Part shown: piece by piece, positions 18,451-26,583 of the stretch | How positions within the stretch are numbered: position 1 is the first letter of the stretch | How the letters are laid out: each line of letters opens with the position of its first letter | Source: Halodesulfovibrio aestuarii | GTDB lineage: Bacteria; Desulfobacterota; Desulfovibrionia; Desulfovibrionales; Desulfovibrionaceae | Reading direction: 5' to 3' (one strand) | DNA length: 64,000 bases | NCBI RefSeq assembly: GCF_050571805.1 | Contig: NZ_CP192219.1 | Made by a program: the position numbers and the translations under genes | Notes under the pieces: generated by a model | The model's database searches: none | What the model saw: the letters and a program-made list of their open reading frames with translations, nothing else | Told to the model about the DNA's origin: nothing

Positions 18451-18529
18451 GTAAATTGCCAAAAAAAAGTATGACAATAAAGGACAATAGTGCTCGCCCG
18501 CTGCCTCCCTCAGTTTCAAATGATTTTTT

Positions 18530-18542
18530 TCACATAATGTGA
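18530..18542. promoter_or_regulatory. Palindromic operator candidate upstream of dsr operon
   Basis: TCACATAATGTGA is a perfect 13-base palindrome of the CRP/FNR-family half-site style (TGTGA/TCACA), about 80 bases upstream of the candidate -35 box. The regulator is not identified. Confidence 0.35.
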
Positions 18543-18622
18543 TTACATGGTTGCGTCAACACATTCAATTAAATTGATTGGCCAATCAGTATGCTTAAAA
18601 AGAAAAGAACTAAGGACGTTAT

Positions 18623-19540
18623 CTACTCGCAGGATGCCGAACTGTCGTCTGTGCAGCCGGAAAAATCATCGTTAAAATCTAGTACATCCCCTTTGCTACC
18701 GTGCTTTTGCTCATTGGAGAGTAAAGAGTTGGGTACTCCATTAGTAATGAGTACAGGAATGCGTGTGACACCTATGGACGCGAGTTTCGATTTATTTCTA
18801 AAAATATTCCATAGAAGCTTCATGCGAACCATAAATGGGATGGCACGGGGAGGTGTTGTTCCGCGGATGGCACGATTGAAAGCAATATACATTGAGGTGC
18901 CGTCAGTAATGGCTTTTTGCATTAGAAATATTTTTTCAAGATCTCCATCGGATTCTGCGATCGGGTAGTAGGTAATGTTGCCTGAATCATTTTGGGCTAG
19001 AGTAGGGATCAGGTTTTTGCAGGCAGAACAGCTTGGGGAGAAAAACACTTGAACATTTGATTGGTGGTTGCCATAGACAGCCCATGTGCCTAGTTCTTCA
19101 TTTACTGTTGAAAAAACGTTAGGGGTGAAGAGCAGTGTCCAAATAACCAAGACCGGAGTAACTAAAGTCGCCCGCCTTTTGAGTACAGAGCACTGCATAA
19201 AAAACAGTAAAAAGAGTATGGCTGCGAAGAATAAGCACGGAACACATGGTGCCGTGAATATCATAAGCAGCAGAAATCCTAAATCTCCAATAACCGCGCA
19301 TAGAGCCAGAAACAGAGCCGTTTTTCGTAAGTTAAAGAGGTTTAGTAGAGCCAACGCAATAAACAAAGCTGTACCAATCCACCATAAGGAAATTCCGCCT
19401 AGCGAAATGTCCTTAAAAATTTCACAGCCTGTAGTAATGCAGATGGCGTCTAAATTTTGTGTAGCATTTAGTGCGCAGAAAATGGCTCCAGCAAAGGCCA
19501 CAAATGCAGCGCCATATGCGGATCGCTTGGAAAGGGACAT
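18623..19540 (-). CDS. VKOR-like membrane protein fused to a thioredoxin-like domain
   Basis: A 305-residue protein with about 5 N-terminal membrane helices of the vitamin K epoxide reductase family: a Cys pair in AICITTGCEIF, a Ser/Trp-containing loop (GGISLWW) and the in-membrane active site APCVPC. A C-terminal thioredoxin-like domain follows, with a CSAC redox motif (FFSPSCSACKNLIP). Such fusions form periplasmic disulfides, replacing DsbB and DsbA, using quinone as acceptor. A short Cys-containing tail (SGCTDDSSASCE) ends the protein. The start MSLSKRS has GGAG 8 bases upstream; longer frames do not. It lies upstream of the dsr cluster on the same strand, 243 bases away. Confidence 0.75.
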   Translation of the reverse strand: MSLSKRSAYGAAFVAFAGAIFCALNATQNLDAICITTGCEIFKDISLGGISLWWIGTALFIALALLNLFNLRKTALFLALCAVIGDLGFLLLMIFTAPCVPCLFFAAILFLLFFMQCSVLKRRATLVTPVLVIWTLLFTPNVFSTVNEELGTWAVYGNHQSNVQVFFSPSCSACKNLIPTLAQNDSGNITYYPIAESDGDLEKIFLMQKAITDGTSMYIAFNRAIRGTTPPRAIPFMVRMKLLWNIFRNKSKLASIGVTRIPVLITNGVPNSLLSNEQKHGSKGDVLDFNDDFSGCTDDSSASCE

Positions 19541-19709
19541 GCAAAAATCTCCAGAAGGTTTCAGTAGATCGTTGTCTTGAGCTGCCAACTCACGGAGGAA
19601 GCTTACTTGGGCCGTGAGCCTGATTGGCCGCAGATTTTGGAGACTGTACTGTGATTGCAAATGCGGGTAAAGGGATTAGCTCGATTTTTACGTTTAAGGA
19701 GTAGGCGCT

Positions 19710-20471
19710 TTGATTTTTAGAGAAGACGGCACCATTAAATATACGCTGACCCGTAGTAACAGGGCCAAGCATGTCCGGTTAAAAATCACACGGACAAAGG
19801 GACTTGAGATAGTAGTGCCAGAGACTTTTAAAAAGGCATGGCTCACTCCAATACTGGAGAAACGTATAGAATGGATTCGTAAAGTTGCAAAACGGTTAGA
19901 GCTGCCGGCTAGTATTGGAGAAATGCCTCCTTTAATTCCCGAAAAAATCTTTTTGAACGCCCTTAATTATGAATATGCTGTCCGATGTGTGTCACCCACT
20001 ACAATTTCGACGAAACTTGTTGATGCCGAAAAGATTATACGAACAGCTACCGGAGTGCTATCTATTGAAGTCGATGGAGGCATCCTGCTTCCAAATACCG
20101 TAACAGACGAAGTGCAAGCAGAGTTGTTACGCTGTTGGCTTGTACGATGCGGTAAGGAATATTTACCTGAGTTACTTGAAGAGGCTTCGGCACAGGTTGG
20201 GATTCCATATAAAAAAGTGCAAATACGTCTTCAGAAAGGAAGATGGGGGAGCTGTTCCGGACGCGGGACGATTTCACTAAATGCACGTTTGCTGCTTCTA
20301 CCGGCAGATCTGCTGCAATATATTTTATTACACGAACTGGCACATGTCCGGCACCCGAATCATTCACATGCTTATTGGAATTTTTTGGCAACACTTGATG
20401 CCAGAGCGTTAGAAAATGATCGGGCTATGAATGATGCCTGGAAACATATTCCGCTTTGTTTTTCTATGTAG
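19710..20471 (+). CDS. YgjP-type metallopeptidase (DUF45, M48-like)
   Basis: A 253-residue predicted zinc metalloprotease. The active-site motif HELAHVRHPNHS (HExxH plus a third His) is at about residues 210-221, preceded by the family's KGRWGSCSGRGTISLN signature. The N-terminal half (SNRAKHVRLKITRTKGLEIVVPE) matches the usual YgjP start. The TTG start was selected because AAGGAG lies 8 bases before it and no suitable ATG exists nearby. The physiological substrate of this family is unknown. It is divergent from the VKOR fusion and convergent with sat. Confidence 0.85.
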   Translation: MIFREDGTIKYTLTRSNRAKHVRLKITRTKGLEIVVPETFKKAWLTPILEKRIEWIRKVAKRLELPASIGEMPPLIPEKIFLNALNYEYAVRCVSPTTISTKLVDAEKIIRTATGVLSIEVDGGILLPNTVTDEVQAELLRCWLVRCGKEYLPELLEEASAQVGIPYKKVQIRLQKGRWGSCSGRGTISLNARLLLLPADLLQYILLHELAHVRHPNHSHAYWNFLATLDARALENDRAMNDAWKHIPLCFSM

Positions 20472-20560
20472 TCCTTCTAGCGTAGGACGACGTTCAAGGT
20501 TCAAAATATAGGTAAGCTGAATCTGTCTATATATAATGATATGTAAAAAGATATCCTCAC

Positions 20561-20597
20561 ACATAAAAAAAGGGGATCGGTTACCCGATCCCCTTTT
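20561..20597. terminator. Intrinsic terminator of sat
   Basis: AAAAGGGGATCGG / CCGATCCCCTTTT with a 4-base loop, followed on the minus strand by a U-run. It lies 20 bases beyond the sat stop and may also stop plus-strand transcription from the YgjP-like gene. Confidence 0.92.
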
Positions 20598-20616
20598 ATA
20601 ATCAGCGTAGCTAAAA

Positions 20617-21894
20617 CTACATGGATTCGCCGGAAGCTGCACCCTGCATTTTAACTTCAACTTTCTCGGTAAGGCCTTCGTAGTATTCACGAAGGATAAC
20701 GAGAACTTCGTCACGACCGAAGTGATCTGGAATTTCAGCGCCTTCGGAAAGTGCTTTACGGAGTTTTGTACCGGAAAGGATAACACGATCTTCTTTGCTG
20801 TGTGGGCAGGTACGAAGGGAAGCCATGCCGTCACATTTGTAGCAGTAGAAGGTCCAGTCAATTTTCATTGGTTTACAAAGCAGTGCTTTGCCTTCATCTG
20901 CTGGGGTAGGAATACGATCAAAGATTTCCTGTGCTTCGAAGAGACCGTAGAAGTCACCAACACCAGCGTGGTCACGACCGATGAGCATGTTGTTTACACC
21001 GTAGTTCTGACGGAAAGTAGCGTGGAGCAGACCTTCACGTGGACCAGCGTAACGCATGTCAAGTGGGTAGCCAGCCTGAATTACGTTGTCTTTTACGAAG
21101 TAGTGTTCCACAAGTGCATCGATAGCTTTTACGCGAACGTCTGCAGGAATGTCTCCTGGCTTGAGGTTACCGATGAGGGAGTGAATGAGCACGCCGTCGC
21201 AAACTTCGATAGCGATTTTTGCGAGGAATTCGTGTGAACGGTGCATTGGGTTACGGAGCTGCAGTGCAGCAACTTCAGACCAACCACGTTCTTCGAACAT
21301 AGCACGAACTTCTGCAGGACGGAGGTAAACACCTTTGTATTCTTCTGGGTATTCGCCTTCGGAAAGAACTTTAACAGGACCAGCAAGGTTAACTTCTTTC
21401 TGAGCCATAACCATTTTTACGCCTGGGTGATCTTCAAGAGCGATCTTCCAGAATACGTCATCAGCAGACTCTTCGCCTTCGCCTTTGAATACTTTTTCGC
21501 ATTCCCATTTTTTGTCAGCTTCGGTCATTTCGAACTTTTCTTCTACTTTCATAGTAGCGAAAGCGATGCCGTTACGAACGAGAGCGATTTCTTCACCAAC
21601 AGCGATTGCGTCAGCTTCTTCTTTGGAAGCGTCAAGGGTAACTGGTACAGGCCAGAAAGTGCCGTCTGCGAGAGTGAAGTTCTCACATACGTTCTTCCAG
21701 TCTTCTTTACCCATGAAACCGTTCAGTGGGGAGAAGCCACCGATACCCATCATGATAAGGTCGCCTTTTGCACGAGCAGAGATGTCGAGCTTTTTGAGGC
21801 CTTCAGCTTTTTTTACTTCAGCTTCGAGTTCTGCGCCTTCGAGCAGGCAACAAACGAGACCTTTACCACCATGTGGGGCTACCAGTTTAGACAT
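20617..21894 (-). CDS. sat: ATP sulfurylase (sulfate adenylyltransferase)
   Basis: A 425-residue enzyme that activates sulfate with ATP to adenosine phosphosulfate and pyrophosphate, the first step of dissimilatory sulfate reduction. Diagnostic motifs are QLRNPMHRSHE, GRDHAGVGDFYG and a zinc-binding CYKCDGMASLRTCPH near residue 360, typical of the homo-oligomeric bacterial/archaeal type without a kinase domain. It is monocistronic, with a good AGGAGG site and its own terminator. Codon usage is strongly biased, consistent with a highly expressed gene. A Rex-like operator lies about 140 bases upstream. Confidence 0.97.
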   Translation of the reverse strand: MSKLVAPHGGKGLVCCLLEGAELEAEVKKAEGLKKLDISARAKGDLIMMGIGGFSPLNGFMGKEDWKNVCENFTLADGTFWPVPVTLDASKEEADAIAVGEEIALVRNGIAFATMKVEEKFEMTEADKKWECEKVFKGEGEESADDVFWKIALEDHPGVKMVMAQKEVNLAGPVKVLSEGEYPEEYKGVYLRPAEVRAMFEERGWSEVAALQLRNPMHRSHEFLAKIAIEVCDGVLIHSLIGNLKPGDIPADVRVKAIDALVEHYFVKDNVIQAGYPLDMRYAGPREGLLHATFRQNYGVNNMLIGRDHAGVGDFYGLFEAQEIFDRIPTPADEGKALLCKPMKIDWTFYCYKCDGMASLRTCPHSKEDRVILSGTKLRKALSEGAEIPDHFGRDEVLVILREYYEGLTEKVEVKMQGAASGESM

Positions 21895-22036
21895 AACTTC
21901 CTTCCTCCGGAATATAAAAGTTTGTAACTTGTGAATTACCGATTTGGTTTTTCATAAAGCCAATCTTGTAGTCGCACTAAATAGATAGACGATTGCGCTT
22001 GTGTCTTTAAAATTCTACTTAGTGCTTGAGAATGGT

Positions 22037-22054
22037 TTGTGAAAAATTAGACAA
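22037..22054. promoter_or_regulatory. Rex-like redox operator upstream of sat
   Basis: TTGTGAAAAATTAGACAA agrees at 15 of 18 positions with the palindrome TTGTGAAATATTTCACAA. Rex is known to repress sat in Desulfovibrio vulgaris, responding to NADH. The site is 143 bases upstream of the sat start. Assignment is by eye and could be a chance AT-rich match. Confidence 0.45.
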
Positions 22055-22270
22055 AAAGTCAAGGGTAAAAATTTAACTTTTTTAACCCTGTAAATACAGT
22101 GTGTTGAGAGCATGTCTCTGTGTCAAGAAAAAATAAAATAACAGGCAGAATTCACTTGGTTGAGAATAATAGTACAAATGAAGAAAAAATAATGGGTATT
22201 TTGGGGTGGTTGGAACAGTGAAAAGCTTGTGAAAAAGAGTACAAAAAGATCAAAAAATAAAAAAAAGACG

Positions 22271-22298
22271 TTGGTTTTGTTAGTAACATTATTATATA
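22271..22298 (+). promoter_or_regulatory. Candidate promoter of the str operon
   Basis: TTGGTT and TATATA separated by 16 bases, about 265 bases before the rpsL ATG. Moderate match only; the region is AT-rich. Confidence 0.33.
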
Positions 22299-22380
22299 TG
22301 AAAAAAATAGCAAAAATTACTTGAACACCGTAAAAAAAAGACGTAAGTAGCTGATTCGAAATTTCACGGGTCTGACTGAC

Positions 22381-22408
22381 GATGCCGAGCGGGCTGCTGG
22401 GCTGCATC
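22381..22408 (+). promoter_or_regulatory. Leader hairpin upstream of rpsL
   Basis: GATGC-CG-AGC (22381-22390) pairs with GCTGCATC (22401-22408), with a 2-base bulge and a 10-base GC-rich loop. It stands out in AT-rich surroundings and may be part of an autoregulatory leader for the rpsL-rpsG-fusA operon. Confidence 0.4.
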
Positions 22409-22563
22409 GGGTCCCCGTTTGGAATAGATGAGCTACTAACTAACTTTTAGTTCTCCACTGAAGGTTGGTTGGTGCTTTTGTTGTGATTTGAGTTGCACCA
22501 CACAACGGGGGCTGCTCATCCTGTACTAAGCGAACGACTTTGATTAATTCCTTTGGAGGAAAA

Positions 22564-22935
22564 ATGCCCACTATCAACCAACTTATCCGTAAGGAACGTA
22601 AGAAGGTTGTAAAACGTAAGAAAACCCCAGCGCTGCAGGCTTGTCCACAGCGTCGCGGCGTTTGTACTCGTGTTTACACCACTACGCCTAAAAAACCTAA
22701 CTCCGCGCTGCGTAAAGTAGCTCGTGTACGCCTCACCAACGGCATCGAAGTAACTGCCTACATCCCTGGTGAAGGTCATAACTTGCAGGAACACTCTGTT
22801 GTTATGATCCGTGGTGGTCGTGTAAAAGACTTACCAGGTGTACGTTACCATATCGTACGTGGTACCCTCGACACCGCTGGTGTTGCCGATCGTCGCCAGG
22901 GCCGTTCTAAATACGGCGCTAAGCGTCCTAAGTAA
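22564..22935 (+). CDS. rpsL: 30S ribosomal protein S12
   Basis: A 123-residue decoding-centre protein. The conserved TTTPKKPNSALRKVARVRL loop carries the lysine pair (residues 43-44) that contacts the A site, and GRVKDLPGVRYHIVRG is intact. No classical streptomycin-resistance substitution is visible. The start MPTINQL has GGAGGAAA directly upstream; an in-frame TTG eight codons earlier is rejected. It is the first gene of the str operon. Confidence 0.97.
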   Translation: MPTINQLIRKERKKVVKRKKTPALQACPQRRGVCTRVYTTTPKKPNSALRKVARVRLTNGIEVTAYIPGEGHNLQEHSVVMIRGGRVKDLPGVRYHIVRGTLDTAGVADRRQGRSKYGAKRPK

Positions 22936-22959
22936 GCAGTTAATTGGAGTAATATAGAT

Positions 22960-23430
22960 ATGCCTCGTAAAGGACCCGTACCTAAGCGTGAGATTTTGCC
23001 AGATCCAGTATATGGAAGCCGTCTGGCAGCTCGTTTTGTTAACCGTCTTATGCTTGACGGTAAAAAGAGCACCGCAGAAAAAATCTTCTATAAAGCACTT
23101 GATGTTCTCGCTGAAAAAACCGGCGAAGATGCAATCCGCGCTTTTGAAAAGTCTATTGAAAATGTAAAACCTCATCTGGAAGTTAAGTCTCGCCGCGTTG
23201 GTGGTGCAACTTATCAGGTTCCAGTTGAAGTTCGTCCAGACCGTCAGGTTTCTCTCTCTATCCGTTGGATCATCACCTACGCTCGCGGTCGTGGCGAGCA
23301 GGGCATGGTTGCACGTCTGTCCGGCGAACTGCTTGACGCGTTCAACAGTCGTGGCGGTGCTGTGAAGAAGAAAGAAGACACCCACCGTATGGCAGAAGCT
23401 AACAAAGCTTTTGCTCATTTCCGTTGGTAA
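22960..23430 (+). CDS. rpsG: 30S ribosomal protein S7
   Basis: A 156-residue head-assembly protein that nucleates folding of the 3' domain of 16S rRNA and touches the E site. Starts MPRKGPVPKREILPDP and contains the conserved VGGATYQVPVEVRPDR loop. It lies 24 bases after rpsL and 15 bases before fusA in the str operon. Length is the usual 156. Confidence 0.97.
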   Translation: MPRKGPVPKREILPDPVYGSRLAARFVNRLMLDGKKSTAEKIFYKALDVLAEKTGEDAIRAFEKSIENVKPHLEVKSRRVGGATYQVPVEVRPDRQVSLSIRWIITYARGRGEQGMVARLSGELLDAFNSRGGAVKKKEDTHRMAEANKAFAHFRW

Positions 23431-23445
23431 TCTGAGGAGCTTGCT

Positions 23446-25521
23446 GTGTCTGCTAAAGTAGCTGTATCAAAACAGAGAAATATTGGTATCATGGCCCACA
23501 TTGATGCGGGTAAGACTACCACTACTGAACGTATTCTCTACTACACCGGTGTATCTCACAAAATTGGTGAGACACACGACGGTGAGTCCAATATGGACTG
23601 GATGGAGCAGGAAAAAGAGCGTGGTATTACTATTACCTCTGCTGCAACTACCTGTTTCTGGAAAGATTACCGCGTAAACATCATTGATACACCGGGCCAC
23701 GTTGACTTCACTATGGAAGTTGAACGCTCCCTTCGTGTTCTTGATGGTTCCGTTTGTGTGTTCGATGCTGTTGCCGGTGTTGAGCCTCAGTCTGAGACTG
23801 TATGGCGTCAGGCTGACCGTTACGGTGTGCCTCGCATCTGCTTCATCAACAAAATGGACCGCATTGGTTCCGATTACTGGCGTGCAGTTGGCATGATCTC
23901 CGATCGTCTCGGTGCTAAGCCTATCTCTCTCCAGATTCCAATCGGTGCTGAAGACCATTTTGAAGGCATCATCGATCTCGTAACCGGCGAAGCTATCTAC
24001 TATGATAAAGCTACCAAAGGTGCTGAGTTCGAAATCAAAGCTGTTCCTGCTGACTTGCAGGACCTCTATGACGAAAAACGCCTTGAAATGATGGAAGCAG
24101 CAGCAGAAGAAGACGAAGAACTCTTCGAAAAATATCTCGGCGGCGAAGAACTCTCCGCTGAAGAAATTAAATCTGCTCTGCGTAAAGCTACTATTGCACG
24201 TACTATCGTACCTGTATTCTGTGGCTCTGCATTCCGTAACATGGGCGTACAGCCTCTGCTTGACGCGGTAGTTGACTACCTGCCAAGCCCTGTTGATATC
24301 CCAGCAATGGAAGGTAGCGACCCTGACAACGAAGAAGTGAAAATTCCTTGTCCATGTGATGACAAAGAACCTTTCTCCGCTCTCGTGTTCAAGCTCGCTT
24401 CTGACCCATACATCGGTCACCTTTCCTTCAGCCGCATCTACTCCGGTAAAATTGAAACTGGTATGACCATTTTCAACGCTAACACCGGTAAAAAAGAGCG
24501 TGTTGGTCGTCTTCTTAAAATGCATGCTAACAAGCGTGAGGACATTAAAGAAGCATACGCTGGCGACATCGTAGCTGTTGTTGGTCTGAAAAACGTATCT
24601 ACCGGTGACACCATCTGCGCGATGGATCGTCCTGTAGTACTCGAGTCTCTCGACATTCCAGATCCAGTTATCGAAGTTGCTATTGAGCCTAAAACAAAAG
24701 CTGACCGTGACGCTCTGTCCGCAGCTCTTGCTAAGCTTGCTAAAGAAGATCCATCCTTCCGTGTAAAAGGTGATGACGAAACAGGTCAGACCCTTATTTC
24801 CGGTATGGGTGAGCTTCACCTCGACATCATTGTTGACCGTCTTACCCGTGAATTTAGCGTTAACGCTAACGTTGGTAAGCCTCAGGTAGCCTACCGTGAA
24901 ACTATCACCAAGGTTGCTAAAGAAGATCACAAGTATGCTAAGCAGTCTGGTGGTCGTGGTCAGTATGGTCATGTTGTTATTGAAGTTGAACCTAACCCAG
25001 AGAAAGGTTACGAATTCAGTAACTCCATCACCGGTGGTGTTATTCCTAAAGAATACATCCCAGCTGTTGACAAAGGTATTCAGGAAGCACTCAAAAGCGG
25101 TGTTTTTGCTGGATTCCCAACTGTTGACGTTAAAGTTAACCTCGTATTCGGTTCTTACCACGACGTTGACTCCTCTGAACAGGCATTCTACATCGCTGGT
25201 TCTATGGCGATTAAAGCTGCTTGTAAGAAAGCTGGTCCTCAGATCCTCGAGCCTATTATGGGTGTAGAGGTTGTAACTCCTGAGGAATACCTTGGCGACG
25301 TAATGGGTGACCTTAACGGTCGTCGTGGTCGCGTACAGGGTATGAATACCCGTGCTAATGCTCAGGTTATTGATGCGATGGTTCCGCTTTCCGAAATGTT
25401 CGGTTACGCAACTGACCTTCGCTCCAAAACCCAGGGTCGTGCGAACTTCACTATGCAGTTCGATCACTACGAGCCTGTACCTAACTCTATTGCTGAAGAA
25501 ATTGTAAGCAGTAAAGGTTAG
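23446..25521 (+). CDS. fusA: Elongation factor G
   Basis: A 691-residue translocation GTPase. G-domain motifs are AHIDAGKTTTTERI (P-loop), RGITITSAAT, DTPGHVDF and NKMD. The remaining domains II-V are complete, including the GRGQYGHV and GEYHDVDSSE-like region of domain IV (written here FGSYHDVDSSEQAF). The GTG start follows GAGGAG at 7 bases. Unlike the classical str operon, tuf does not follow; a terminator is placed 26 bases after the stop. Confidence 0.97.
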   Translation: MSAKVAVSKQRNIGIMAHIDAGKTTTTERILYYTGVSHKIGETHDGESNMDWMEQEKERGITITSAATTCFWKDYRVNIIDTPGHVDFTMEVERSLRVLDGSVCVFDAVAGVEPQSETVWRQADRYGVPRICFINKMDRIGSDYWRAVGMISDRLGAKPISLQIPIGAEDHFEGIIDLVTGEAIYYDKATKGAEFEIKAVPADLQDLYDEKRLEMMEAAAEEDEELFEKYLGGEELSAEEIKSALRKATIARTIVPVFCGSAFRNMGVQPLLDAVVDYLPSPVDIPAMEGSDPDNEEVKIPCPCDDKEPFSALVFKLASDPYIGHLSFSRIYSGKIETGMTIFNANTGKKERVGRLLKMHANKREDIKEAYAGDIVAVVGLKNVSTGDTICAMDRPVVLESLDIPDPVIEVAIEPKTKADRDALSAALAKLAKEDPSFRVKGDDETGQTLISGMGELHLDIIVDRLTREFSVNANVGKPQVAYRETITKVAKEDHKYAKQSGGRGQYGHVVIEVEPNPEKGYEFSNSITGGVIPKEYIPAVDKGIQEALKSGVFAGFPTVDVKVNLVFGSYHDVDSSEQAFYIAGSMAIKAACKKAGPQILEPIMGVEVVTPEEYLGDVMGDLNGRRGRVQGMNTRANAQVIDAMVPLSEMFGYATDLRSKTQGRANFTMQFDHYEPVPNSIAEEIVSSKG

Positions 25522-25546
25522 TACCTGAGTTTTCAGGCGATATAAT

Positions 25547-25580
25547 GCTCCGGTCATCGTAAGATGGCCGGAGCTTTTCT
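25547..25580 (+). terminator. Intrinsic terminator of the str operon
   Basis: GCTCCGGTCATC (25547-25558), GTAA loop, GATGGCCGGAGC (25563-25574) with one G.U pair, followed by TTTTCT. Confidence 0.9.
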
Positions 25581-25640
25581 GGTTAGAAAGGGTAGAGTAA
25601 GTATATTTCAACATATCGTAAAAAAAATACGAAATAGGTG

Positions 25641-25669
25641 TTGACGTTAGAGCTTGTCTCACATATAAG
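25641..25669 (+). promoter_or_regulatory. Strong sigma70-type promoter upstream of the S10 operon
   Basis: TTGACG and TATAAG with an ideal 17-base spacer. Transcription would start near 25676. It drives the short RNA below and, if read-through occurs, the S10-spc-alpha operon. Confidence 0.6.
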
Positions 25670-25675
25670 TCTTTC

Positions 25676-25770
25676 TCGCTTGAGGCAAACATCGTTTTGT
25701 TCTTAAGCACAAAAACTCCTCCTCACAAATTTGGAGGTTAAGAATGGGTCGAGCCCATTCTGCTGTTTTT
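25676..25770 (+). ncRNA. Candidate small RNA or attenuated leader
   Basis: The interval from the predicted start to the U-run of a terminator is about 95 bases. It contains a CCTCC...GGAGG self-complementary pair (CTCCTC near 25711 with GGAGG near 25734). The GGAGG is also positioned as a ribosome site for the 9-codon frame MGRAHSAVF (25744-25773), whose codons form the terminator stem. This could be an independent sRNA or a translation-coupled attenuator for the r-protein operon. No known RNA family was recognised. Confidence 0.35.
25741..25770 (+). terminator. Intrinsic terminator inside the S10 upstream region
   Basis: AGAATGGG (25741-25748) pairs with CCCATTCT (25754-25761) around a 5-base loop, followed by GCTGTTTTTT. 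Confidence 0.7.
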
Positions 25771-26159
25771 TGACATTTGCAGGCGTTTCTTGATGCTGCA
25801 TTATGTCGTGCCGTTCCAGCAAGGACCGTGTTTTGCTGTAAGGTGCACATACAATTTTAAGTGTTTATACCACTTGCATCTTGGAACCCCTGCGGGCCCC
25901 CTGCGTCTATTGAATCTATCAATTGTTCGCAGGCTAGGCTGACGACATTTGGGCGTTCTTCGCAGGTAGTGGAGTAGAGGTCTTTTGATGTTGTCGGGCT
26001 AGGCTGGCTTGTCACACATCACAATCCCTCTCTTCTTTTCTCCATTATCTACGAATAACAAATTTCGGACTCGTTTCGAGTTCTCCTGTCCTCTGTCGTT
26101 ACTAGGGCAAGATGCATCTGTTCAGCCGTTACTTTACAGAGATTTCATCTTGTACCGTC

Positions 26160-26212
26160 GTGAGGAAATTTCTGCTTATTGCAGTTTGGATCATTCCCCT
26201 CACGGAATGATC
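26160..26212 (+). promoter_or_regulatory. Pseudoknot-capable leader just upstream of rpsJ
   Basis: A perfect 9-bp hairpin GATCATTCC/GGAATGATC (26189-26197, 26204-26212) has the loop CCTCAC. This loop is exactly complementary to the upstream GTGAGG (26160-26165), allowing a pseudoknot. It ends 41 bases before the rpsJ ATG. This looks like a ribosomal protein binding leader, but no described class was recognised. Confidence 0.5.
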
Positions 26213-26253
26213 ACAGGTAAGGGTCTCGTATCCCTAATATGGAGTAATAAACT

Positions 26254-26571
26254 ATGACAACTGTTAGCAGTGATCGTATCAGAATTAAGCTTAAAGCTTA
26301 CGATTACCGCATCCTTGATAAGGCTGTGGCTGAAATCGTTGATACGGCGCGCAACACGGGTGCAGGGGTTGCTGGTCCAATTCCGCTCCCAACAAACATT
26401 CACAAGTTCACGGTCAACCGTTCTGTACACGTAGACAAAAAGTCTCGCGAGCAGTTCGAAATGCGCATCCACAAGCGTCTTATGGATATCCTTGAGCCTA
26501 CTCAACAGACCGTTGATGCTCTTGGAAAGCTCAGTCTACCTGCTGGCGTGGACGTTGAGATTAAACTCTAG
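26254..26571 (+). CDS. rpsJ: 30S ribosomal protein S10
   Basis: A 105-residue small-subunit head protein, also known as the antitermination partner NusE. The sequence RIRIKLKAYDYRILD and GPIPLPTNIHKFTVNRS are the family's conserved segments. It opens the S10 operon, with GGAG 9 bases before the ATG and an unusual long leader in front. It is followed after 12 bases by rplC. Confidence 0.97.
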   Translation: MTTVSSDRIRIKLKAYDYRILDKAVAEIVDTARNTGAGVAGPIPLPTNIHKFTVNRSVHVDKKSREQFEMRIHKRLMDILEPTQQTVDALGKLSLPAGVDVEIKL

Positions 26572-26583
26572 CGAGAGGTAATC

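Larger units (their letters stand above)
21895..22563. other. Divergent regulatory region between sat and the str operon
   Basis: About 670 AT-rich bases without a gene. It contains a Rex-like site (22037-22054) on the sat side. On the other side are a candidate plus-strand promoter (22271-22298) and a structured leader with a hairpin at 22381-22408 in front of rpsL. The long leader of roughly 260 bases suggests post-initiation control of the ribosomal operon. Confidence 0.55.
25522..26253. other. Long non-coding region between fusA and rpsJ
   Basis: Some 730 bases where tuf sits in many bacteria. It contains the fusA terminator (25547-25580), a strong promoter (25641-25669), a short transcribed unit ending in a terminator (25741-25770), direct repeats of GGCTAGGCTG (near 25932 and 25999) and a pseudoknot-capable leader (26160-26212). 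Several open frames exist but none with a ribosome site and family similarity, except a 9-codon mini-frame discussed in the findings. Confidence 0.6.

Noticed and set aside
23467..25710. A 747-codon open frame on the minus strand across fusA
   Set aside because: It is the antisense shadow of a highly expressed gene with strong codon bias; no family similarity or ribosome site.
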